Shown here piece by piece: positions 9,415 through 17,500 of a stretch of 17,500 nt of DNA (the stretch's first letter is position 1; each line of letters opens with the position of its first letter). This DNA is from Pleurotus ostreatus/Saccharomyces cerevisiae fusant (Eukaryota; Opisthokonta), in assembly GCA_024196135.1 (NCBI GenBank), contig JAMQCK010000396.1, positions 1-17,500 on the forward strand. Direction: 5' to 3'. The notes under the pieces were generated by a model. It saw only the letters and a program-made list of their open reading frames with translations, had not been told where the DNA came from and did not search any database. The position numbers were made by a program, and so were the translations under genes.

Positions 9415-10208
9415 CGCCCGCGACGCGTCTGAATCTGATCTCCAGCAGCGCGCGAGGCGCTACAGGGTTACATAACAGAATACCGAGGTAGCGATGGCGG
9501 CCCGCGAGCTTCTGCCATAACCAGGTTCCTTGTCCTTGGGTATGATGAACAGAGCGAATGGGGAGGCGCAGGCGAGGTGATTGCCAAAGGCGGGTCAGAA
9601 GTTGACTTTCCTGGACGAGGCACGGAGGTCAGATGGGACGGCCGTCGCCCCATGGGGCCCCGGACGCGCATTCAGCAGATCACGCGGGGGCAAAGTTGCA
9701 GTCACCGCACGTTCTGCCCATGTGCGGGCGATGGGTCAACTGCAGTCGGGGGGATCGGTTGTGCACGGTGGTCGGGTACCGACGTCCCCGGTGTGTAGTG
9801 TTGAGGACAAAACACTGAAAAGGCGGGGGCAGGTGACAAGGTTACACGGCCGCGCGGTCCGTGGCTGAAATTTAGGTTTCGTTGAGGTGACCCAATTTCC
9901 ACCTACCCAGGTCCGGATTCGTGGGTGATTCAGCTAGTCACAAAGATAGCTACGGTCAGGTATCTACTATAGGGCCCGTACACATCTATTTCGCAGCTTA
10001 TCGAGAACCAAAAGCAAGGGACCGTGCACCTGCGAAGCAGCACCGGGCACGGCATTCCCCGGGCCCGAGGTCGCGCAGGTGCACGCGCGCTGGCTGGGTT
10101 TCTGCACGCCTTCCTGCACCAGATCATCGCAATGACGGGTTCAAAGAGGTATGAATTGAATGTAGGAGAAACAGAGTACTACAAACAACTGAGAGCCAGT
10201 TCGATACA
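9415..10208. other. Intergenic: carboxylesterase upstream region and 3' flank of the next gene
   Basis: About 800 bp without a supported gene. It is GC-rich, with several strings fitting the CreA/Mig1-type consensus SYGGRG (for example gcgggg near 9684 and 9823). Such short matches are expected by chance in GC-rich DNA. Open frames here are short and carry no motifs. Confidence 0.5.
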
Positions 10209-12037
10209 CTACTGTCCAAAGCCGGGCTCGGCGAAGTTGTAGGCACCTGGGCCATACAGGTTGGAGTACGACGAGTTAGTCGGCATGTTCATGAAGCCTA
10301 AGACATGATGAGCAAAGAGCTAGATGAGCTTGAAGGCGACGAACCACCGTGCGTGGTCGGTTGAGAGGGACCCGACAACGTTGGGACTTGGGTTCGGGAA
10401 TAGGGTGCGTTCGATGCCACACCGAGCTGCGTGTTGGTATTGACATTCGGACCAAGGGGCACCGGAGAACCTGCACGCGAATCGAAGCTGTGAGATCATC
10501 GCGTTGCAGCACTTGTCCGAAACACTCACCAGCAGCGGGGTTCATCAGAGACTGAATGCTGTGAGCGCCATGAGATGCCTCAGCGGAGGGGTTCGTAGAG
10601 CTGCTCGTGCTTGAGGCGATGATCGACGCGAGCGGCGAGATGTCAGACGCAGAGGCGGCGACTGCAACACGCCTGTTGGCGAGCGGAAGATGGAGCAGCT
10701 TGTCGTTGGGGAACAGCTCGAGTTCTTTGTCGATGAGATCATCAACATATCTGAAGAGGACTGAGCAAACAACCAGGCAGGGAGGCGAAAGACTACGTAC
10801 TCCTGATAGCTAGCGCTCTTGGGATTGCCAAGGGTGGCGAACTTCTCCAGGATGGGCTTCATGAGGATGCTGAAGAAGTCCGATCCGGGGGCAGGGGGCG
10901 GCGCCTTCTTGGGATCCGCGAGCTCGTCCTCATTGCCAGACATATCGTCTTCGGCGTCGGTCGTGCGTTTGCGCTTGCTCTGAGCGCCACGGCCCTTCGG
11001 CTTGAGCTCTAGAAACTTCTGGCGGAAAAAGTGACGCTGGCCACGTTCAACGGTCAGCACAAGAAGGAGCGGATGCACGATGCAAGACAACGCACCAGCC
11101 ATAACATGCGGAGCATGTCCTCGGAGGTGATCTTGGTGATGTCGGTGATACCGCCCAAGCGCTTGGCCGCGATAGTTGTAGCCCTCGTGAGGCTTTGCGC
11201 GCTCTCACCAACGGTGTACTCGAGAAGCTGCGCGTAAGGTATGATTATTGTGCATAGGAAAGTCGCATAGTTGCACGTACTATGATACGAAGCGCGTTCT
11301 TCGCAGTGGAGCAGCGCTCACTCATGGCGTGGTCCGCGTTCTTCTCGAGGGTCGCCGAGCGCCTCTGCGTAAAGAACGCGAACCAGTTGTTCTCGTTCTT
11401 GCCCTCTTCAAGAAGTTTCTATTGAACGTATCAGCTGGATCACAATTCGAGCACGCAGAACTTACCCAAGCGTCGCCCGCGATGCTCTCGTTGCTGAAGT
11501 CGAAGCGCTTAGCATTCCAAACAACACGACGGCAGATAAGGCCCATCTCGGTCTGCAAACTGATGAGGAAGCGATGATAGAGATGGTGTCTTGCACATAC
11601 CTTTTGCGCTTCCTCGAGATCCGTCTTGTGTGCGGCTGCTGCTTTGAGTTGGGCGATAGACATCTCGGTGCGACGGAGCATGTTCTCGAGGACCAGAGCA
11701 CGCGCGTTGATGGCAATGAGCATCGCCTGCTGATAGACGCTGGCATGCGCGGCAGCGCCAAGGGAGGTACAAAGCTGGGAACAGTCAGCTCGATCCCATC
11801 CCAGATAGCAAGTGTACGCACCCTTGCAAAAGCCCGAAGCTCCGCGCGCTGATCTGCTGGCATATTGAGCGCACTGCACGTCTTCTCCACGAACTCGGCG
11901 ACATTGGCAGAGGGAAGACTGCCTATCGCGGGGCCAGAGGTCGCCGGTGCGGAAGGGGACGGGTTGGACATGTTGGCGCTCGTGGTGAATGTGCTTTGCG
12001 CTTGGTTGTTCGAGTTGGGGAAGTCAAAGTTCGCCAT
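10209..12037 (-). CDS. Unrecognised fungal protein, 471 residues, probably nuclear
   Basis: I do not recognise the family. Nine exons: 12037-11822, 11774-11601, 11552-11466, 11418-11281, 11227-11096, 11036-10801, 10750-10530, 10470-10348, 10297-10209. All join in phase through canonical introns of 47-59 nt, so the gene model is well supported. Residues 1-45 are Ser/Asn/Pro-rich and likely disordered. About 48-250 is mostly helical in character, with alanine- and leucine-rich stretches (AMLIAINARALVLENMLRR) and conserved-looking RRVVWNAKRF and LRMLWLRHFFRQKFLELK. A basic bipartite signal, KPKGRGAQSKRKR (261-273), is followed by an acidic patch, suggesting nuclear import. The C-terminus is low complexity, rich in Asn, Ser, Pro, Gly and Tyr, and ends NFAEPGFGQ. 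It has no signal peptide or membrane segment. A chromatin or transcription role is only a guess. Confidence 0.82.
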
Positions 12038-12083
12038 GAGGTGCGTGAGGGTGGGGGGTTACGATCCCAGATGTCCCGCCTGC

Positions 12084-12092
12084 CTTTATATT
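12084..12092 (-). promoter_or_regulatory. TATA-like element of the 471-residue protein gene
   Basis: AATATAAAG on the minus strand lies about 50 bp above the start at 12037, the same spacing as in the pectinesterase gene. Confidence 0.5.
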
Positions 12093-13355
12093 GTTGGCGC
12101 ACTCACCTCACAACCGCTTCACCGACAAGATCAGTCAAATGGCGGTCATCTCGGCAACGGTCCACTCACTTGACGAGCGGCAAGACACCACTCCAGGGAA
12201 GACAAGATCTCCCGATCCGCGGCAGACGTGCCCAGCGACCGATTGTGGCTGCGCTCAGCATGCGACGATAACATTATGGGTGCCAGTGCGTGTTCCATCT
12301 GAACGATTTTGAGTCCATTTGTTGCAAGGGGTGTCAAGAACCTCTGTTGCAAGGCGGAAGCAAACCAGATAGCATAGCGAAGAGGGGCGAAACAGCGCGA
12401 TTCCTCCACCCGAAAACAAATGCGAAAATTTTCGGACTCACCGACTGGTTGGTGGTGGACAGGCGCGCAGCATCGGGTCAGCGGCAGGCGGAGGCAGAGA
12501 TGGTCACCAGGACCTGTTGAGTTCCGACACTGAAGTGGAGGCGGGCTCGGGAAGCGCAATGGTCAGAAGGAAGGTGAAGCTGCGAGACCTGTCAGCGGCA
12601 GGAAGTTCGACGATCACATGACCAACGTTCAGACCAAGTTCGAATCTCGCAAAGCCGACATGCTAATGGAGGTGTCAATTTTGTTATGCCCAGTGAGAAG
12701 GAGAAAAAGTCTATGATTGATGTTCTATACAATGTATTCAATATTTCTAGAGTAGAGAAAAGGCACATATGTGAAGGGGTCCACACCGTACGCGCAAGGT
12801 GTCCAACAATGTGACTTGTGTCACAGATCCGTGACACGCGCTCACGATGCACTCCCCTTCCATTGCTCGCAACCGCTGATGATTTAAAAGATGGGGAGCA
12901 CATATAAACTATCAGTTGGTAGGCTTTCACCCACACAAGGTACAATATTGCTCGCATTTTGTATATATATCACTACAGAGCGTACTTCTTCTGACTTGTG
13001 AGCCACTGGCCATTCTGCTCACTTCTTTGGCCAGTTTATGGGATAATACACAATTGCAAAAGCTTTCTACAATGCATTGGGCTCATATCCTGCTTTGCAG
13101 AAAGAGATAGGTCGGCTAGGACAAAAACCCCAGCTCTGACCTGCTGAACCTGACTTGGACCCACAACTCCATTGTGACCTTTCTTGGATAAGTTTTCCCA
13201 CGCCGCTGCGCCTACTGGCGAAGAGGTTGTGGTCGAGGAACAGCAAATGAGGCTTCGATTTCTTCGAATTCGTATATAACAGATAGATAGGCATGTAGAT
13301 CTGCGGTCAATTACTTGGTGAAGGCCGAGATCAGCTAGTAAATAGGTACATGGTA
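12093..13355. other. AT-rich intergenic region; no gene supported
   Basis: About 1.26 kb. The part from 12640 to 13350 is clearly more AT-rich than the genes. An open frame at 12146-12559 on the minus strand lacks motifs and splice structure. Short symmetric elements are present: a 12-bp palindrome cgaaaattttcg at 12423-12434, and an inverted repeat at 12818-12837. I see no transposon ends, although this is the 3' flank of the transposase-like gene. Confidence 0.55.
12818..12837. repeat. Inverted repeat gtgtcac-6-gtgacac
   Basis: Two perfect 7-bp arms are separated by agatcc. This is dyad symmetry of the sort bound by dimeric regulators, or a weak hairpin. It lies about 780 bp above the start of the 471-residue gene, so any link to that gene is speculative. 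Confidence 0.4.
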
Positions 13356-16300
13356 TTAGGCTGCAGGATTAGTGGTACTCTGCAAGAGCGGGCTTGGAGT
13401 GCCCATACGAATGTTCCCTTGGAGGCGAGAAGTTCCTACAGATGCTTCTCCTTTGGCCCCTGACTTGCGCTTGCTAATCTCGGCGGCAACAGAGGCAAGA
13501 ATCGTGTTCTTTCGGTCGAGAGGGTCGAGCTTGACTTGAAGGGGATGGATATGCGCCGCACTACGCATTTGAGCGGTATTGAGTATGAAGTCCTTCAGGT
13601 CGCCTTGGTGCACCACCTCAGAAACCCGCTCCGGCGCTTCTTCGCCCTCCTGCTGGCGGACACGAGTCTGGCGAATGGCGCACTGATTATCAAGGCAATT
13701 ATGCTGAACATTAACAGTGCAGCATGCAGCCTATACATTCCATGGCGTCAGATCTTCCCAACAATGAATAGATGTGCGGGAAATACCTGAATCGATGTTG
13801 AGATAGCAAAGGATGGCTCAAGGGGCGTGAGCTTGCGCATGTGGTATTTTTCGTGGATCTCTCCTATGATTGCTGGCTGAATGCATAGGATGCTCGCCTT
13901 GCCTTGCTGCGCGTCAAGCGTTCCCACAGCTTGGAGTATCTCTATTATACGCCCAACGCGTCTGGCCGGTAGCGCCCCCGCATGAGGGGCGTACACATAG
14001 AGAACCCATGCGCCAGGAAGCGCCTGGCTGCCATCACTGAGCAGAGCGCTATTGCAGGCCCGAAACGATAGTCCAGCGTAGATCGTTGGGCACGCACAGC
14101 CTTGCATGCCTAGACGCGTACGTGACCATATGACTGCGGGTCCACTGATGCTGCAAAGACCTGCAGTGGGTTTCAGCATCGGCGCAGCGCGACCAAGGAG
14201 ACTGCATAAAAGGCGCACCAATCTGAACCGCTTCATCATCCTGAATATCCTGAGGCACATCCAATATACGCATGGCGAATGGCCCCTTCATTAGGAGCTG
14301 GCGTGGCGCATCTGCTACTTCGCGCCAGCGGTGATCTCTGAGATTCTCGGGGCGCAGGGTGGTCCAAGGAGATGTATCTTCAGAGCGCTTATCATCGGCA
14401 CGAGATTTGTTGTTCCGCGCGAGAGTGCGAGCGACGCGACTAGAGGAGACGGATGGGCGATGGAAGAATAAGCCGCCACTGAGCAAATGGCGTAGTCGGT
14501 TCCGGCGGGCCATCTGAGAGGCAATGTCACGAGATGGCGCATGTCGGTTGCTGTGGACACTAGCAGCTCTTATAATCGCGTTGAACGATTCAAAGCCTTC
14601 TGTTGCGAACAGTATGGCTGGTCCAAAGCGGCGGATGTGCTCAGGAAGGTGGATGAGGACGTGAAACTTCGGTTTGTTGAACCATTGAGGGGTGAGGCGG
14701 CAGACACGGTCAAGGAAATTATCGATGGCCTGTTCGAGTTCAGGCTGAGACTTGATGAGCTGCGGTAGGAAGCCGAGAAAAAGTAGACACTCACAAGATA
14801 GGTTTCGATGTTCTCTATCTCTGGCTGCCATACCATCGTCACCACGACGCTCAGTGCGTACCAGACGTCGATATTCTCCTGCGGCATCAACCCCTGCAGA
14901 ACAAAAGGAGCCACCTGTGCAATGATGCGGAAATCGGCGCCTGTTAACGAGCGACCATATGTGACGAGCCTTTCGCCAGAGAGCGGATCGACACCCAGGC
15001 CAGAAACGTCGAAGGAGCTCAAGCGTGTCCGCAGAATTTCGAGCTTGTCCTTCTTGAGGCGAGACAGCGTATCACGCCAAAAATATTTCACGAAACCTAG
15101 TAAGATGACGTGAAGAATTTCGACGGGTGTATCGGAATGCGGATTGAAGTCTGCTGGCTTCGCATCAGTTGTCAGATTCCAGGGTACCCAGTCTCACATC
15201 AACGCACCTCGTATACGCCAGATGGGGCTATAAGCAGGAGATGGTAGTGTCGCCTTTATAGCATCCACCTGCCTCTGTTTGCTGGCCTTAGTACCGCCAC
15301 GGCGGGTACTTGCCGCAAAAACAGGGCCAAGTAGGTATTCCATGAACGTGTCCTTCACGCCAGTGGCAGTACGCTTCCGCTTGAATTCGGTTTTTCCACC
15401 AACACGCAATGCTGTGTCAAATTGCGAGCGTAGTGCTTCAAGGGTCTCATCGCGGGCCCGAGGACGCGCACGCTGCATGACAGCAAATTAGTACCCATGA
15501 TGGGAGCGAGATCATCACACATACCTTTACGAAGCTATGCAGCCGTTGGACCATCTCGTGAAAACTCTCGTTCTTGAATGTTCGCCTTCCCTTCCGAGAC
15601 GACACTTCAGAATCATCGCTCGAGTACCCACGAACAAGCTCATCATCTTCATCGTCGTCATCGTCATCGTCCACCGCACTCCCTCTGGTTGCCCAACATA
15701 CACGACAGAATAGCCGGCCCATGAAGCCAACATGGCAGGCGAACTCGCTCTGCATGGGATTATCCCCAAGCATGGCAAGTATCGAGACAATGACCAGAAC
15801 GAGCTCCTTCCTGACGCAGTCCCAAGCCCAGATTCCGTTCTCTTGGATATCTCTGCCGCGCTCGCCATCAGTGGCAAGTAAATAAGAGGAGCAGGAGCGC
15901 ACGTACTCAAGCTGATCAACAATCCCATCTAGCATTTCTAGCGGGGGCGCAATATTCGATGTTGAAAGGAAATGAATGCTGCTCTCCTTGTGAACCTCTC
16001 GGCGTGGTAGTCCAGCGGCAGTGAACAGGAATGAATTGTGCTTGTTCCACCGCTTCGAGACGTTGCCTGAGGTGTCATCGCAGTAGAGCCACAGGGGCAT
16101 ACCAACAGTGCGATGACCACGGCTTTTAGCGCGCCATGGATTTCCATGCTTCGGGACTGATAGCGACGTATCCCAAGGCGATATGCTCGTCCCTTCACGA
16201 CAGATTCCTGCGTGCACAATGAATGTGAATTGAGTAGACCAAGATGATATTCAGAGCGCACTGACCAAATATATTGCGTGGGTCCGGCATTGCGTGCGAC

Positions 16301-17500
16301 GTATGGCCCTGTACCAGCTCTGGAAATGATAGAAGGAGCTGGGTACTATCGATCTCGCACAAGCGCCGACCGTCAACCACCCAGCCACGCTCTCCGCTCT
16401 CCGAAGTCGACGGAAGGAGTCGCCAAGCTTGCGCGAGAGTTTTCTGGCCTCGCGTGAACCACCGAACAGGCATGTATGCTCTCTCGGATGGTGAGGCGCG
16501 CTGATAGTCGGAAGCGAGCAAGAGAGGCTCGAAGGTATAGTAATCTTGTCGCCCAACGCGGATCATAGGCGTAGCAAGTTTAGGATCCAGCTCGTGAAGC
16601 CAGCGGTCTGCTTGCCACGCCTCGGAGATTTTGGTACCAGAGTCTTCCGGCAGGAAGCGCAAATGGCGCCTGACGTGCGGATTGGCCATTTCCTATGGCA
16701 CGACACGGTAAGCGCATAAAACATGGGCAAAAACTGATTAAACTCACCTGCGCGACTATGCCCGCCAGATCGTTGACATAGTAAATATGGCCGAGCTTGC
16801 CCTTGTAACGGATGGAGCGGATACCGCATTTTTGCTGTAGATCGTTGTTGACGTTGTCCATGGTTCGGTCGGATGGTGGGCTCTCCACGCCTGCCGCCGC
16901 CATACCCCATCGGATAGCACCTATCTGCTGTCTTGAGAACGCGCATCGAGGTATATTGCGAAGGACATCGAATATGTACATCTAGTATGATCTTCAGAAA
17001 GTGCAAACATGCAACGAGCATTGCACGCACCAGTCGACTTGGCCAGGGAAACCACGGGTTATCATCACCCACTTCCTCGTACGTCTCATAGCCTGCTTCC
17101 CCTTCGTCCTCACCACCACCCTCGAGCTGATCACGCTCATCCGGGGGCGCATCCAGCTCAGCCTCCGAATCACTGCTTTCCTCCCCGAATGAGCGCAAGA
17201 GGCCTTCATAGACCTCGTCCGGGAGTGCGGTGTCGTGATTTTCACGAGCTAAAAGAGCGCAGGACGCGCAAGACCTCAGTCTTCCTGCTAGTGAGATAGC
17301 GACTGATATTCATACCTAAAAGAGCGCAGGACGCGCAAGACTAAAGTAAGGTCAGTATATAATATAGGTACAGTAAGTGAGCAACATACCCTCAGTCTTC
17401 CTGCTAGTGAGATAGCGACTGAGGGAAGTTGGGAACGAGGCGCCACGTCGCCTGTATCTACAGATAGGGGCACCTTCCTAATCCGGAGCGTGACGCTAGC
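13356..17500 (-). CDS. Tnp2/CACTA-like DDE transposase-type protein (5' end outside window)
   Basis: Twelve exons: 17500-17390, 17340-17316, 17248-17031, 16981-16748, 16692-16266, 16207-15907, 15852-15525, 15472-15208, 15150-14795, 14759-14219, 14160-13787, 13682-13356. They join in phase to 1,168 residues without a stop; the start lies beyond the right edge. The protein resembles large Agaricomycete families related to plant Tnp2. Positions below count from the edge. Key blocks: MPLWLYCDDTSGNVSKRWNK (Asp382/383), LEMLDGIVDQLE, GDNPMQSEFACHVG (Asp469), a C-x2-C pair at 488-491, a poly-Asp run, DTPVEILHVILLGFVKYFWR, KFHVLIHLPEHIRRFGP, and ATEGFESFNAIIR (Glu809/812), then SVHSNRHAPSRDI. The acidic residues are plausible D, D and E catalytic positions, by analogy. 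It could be an active element, a recent inactive copy or a domesticated gene. Intron 14794-14760 is only 35 nt. Confidence 0.85.
17249..17315 (-). other. 67-nt candidate intron made of the intronless copy plus 9 bp
   Basis: It begins GTATGA, contributed by the 9-bp spacer, and ends CTCTTTTAG, contributed by the duplicated exon end. Its length is not a multiple of three; if retained, the frame meets TGA. If removed, the reading continues SCASCALL-ARENHDTALPDEVYEG and stays open for more than 1,100 residues. Confidence 0.7.
17341..17389 (-). other. 49-nt intron inside copy 2 of the duplication
   Basis: On the minus strand it starts GTATGT, has a TACTGAC branch sequence and ends CTTTAG, a textbook intron for this genome. 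Splicing joins CTG AGG to TCT TGC in frame. Confidence 0.85.

Larger units (their letters stand above)
17249..17422 (-). repeat. 58-bp exon-junction duplication: one copy with an intron, one copy without
   Basis: Copy 1 is 17249-17306, 58 bp without a break. Copy 2 is 17316-17340 plus 17390-17422, 25 + 33 = 58 bp, interrupted by a 49-nt intron. After that intron is removed the two copies are identical at every base. A 9-bp spacer, 17307-17315, separates them. Both copies sit inside the transposase-like gene. Confidence 0.9.

Noticed and set aside
9415..10208. CreA/Mig1-type sites above the carboxylesterase
   Set aside because: The SYGGRG consensus is too short and degenerate to be meaningful in GC-rich DNA without clustering statistics.
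12146..12559. 137-codon frame on the minus strand
   Set aside because: Composition is arginine-, proline- and cysteine-rich without domain signs, and it lies upstream of a convincing promoter rather than inside a spliced gene.
16208..16266. Intron using the stronger-looking donor GTGCGC at 16261
   Set aside because: It leaves the wrong phase for the next exon. The overlapping donor GTCAGT at 16265 gives NIFG-ICREG in frame.
17249..17422. CRISPR array or transposon terminal repeats
   Set aside because: Only two copies, inside a coding gene, one split by an intron; the interleaving is fully explained by a 58-bp duplication with intron presence/absence.
13356..17500. KDZ or Plavaka class transposase
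   Set aside because: The motifs seen (CDDTSGN, GDNPMQSE, GFESFNAIIR) fit the Tnp2/CACTA-like group better; I do not see the CPACF-type KDZ block or the Plavaka core.

Overview
This window looks like nuclear DNA from a filamentous basidiomycete, most likely an Agaricomycete of the polypore type. Coding stretches are GC-rich and cut by many introns, mostly 47-60 nt, with GTRNGT-type donors, CTGAC/CTNA-type branch sites and YAG acceptors. The gene content fits too: two secreted plant-polymer or ester hydrolases, a fungal RPAP1, a proline tRNA with a short intron, and a Tnp2/CACTA-like protein of a kind expanded in Agaricomycetes. I rebuilt the exon structures by hand from splice signals, reading-frame phase and family motifs. 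Phase closes exactly in four of the five multi-exon genes I trust or partly trust; the exception is RPAP1.

Layout, left to right; every gene I support is on the minus strand. 1-2042: RPAP1 (RNA polymerase II-associated protein 1), cut by the left edge, with an apparent 1-nt frameshift near 1374-1390. 2043-2976: no gene seen. 2977-3851: doubtful gene with half a C2H2 zinc finger, possibly decayed. 4394-6093: complete nine-exon pectin methylesterase (CE8) with signal peptide and all catalytic residues. 6409-6510: tRNA-Pro(UGG) with a 30-nt intron and a Pol III terminator. 6682-9343: complete fourteen-exon secreted type-B carboxylesterase/lipase with catalytic triad and two microexons (13 and 16 nt). 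9415-10208: promoter and intergenic DNA. 10209-12037: complete nine-exon gene for an unrecognised, probably nuclear protein. 12093-13355: AT-rich intergenic DNA. 13356 to the right edge: a twelve-exon Tnp2/CACTA-like transposase gene, intact over 1,168 residues but lacking its 5' end.

The most unusual structure is at 17249-17422, near the 5' end of the transposase-like gene. A 58-bp exon-junction sequence is present twice: once interrupted by a 49-nt intron and once, adjacent, exactly as it would look after that intron is spliced out. The intronless copy plus 9 bp has its own GT...AG ends, and it must itself be removed as a 67-nt intron for the frame to stay open. It looks like an intron made from an already-spliced piece of the same gene.

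Functional links: the pectin methylesterase and the carboxylesterase are both predicted to be secreted and point the same way, but an oppositely transcribed gene does not separate them; only the tRNA does. RPAP1 and the tRNA are housekeeping. The transposase-like gene is the only mobile-element-related content seen; no terminal repeats are visible.
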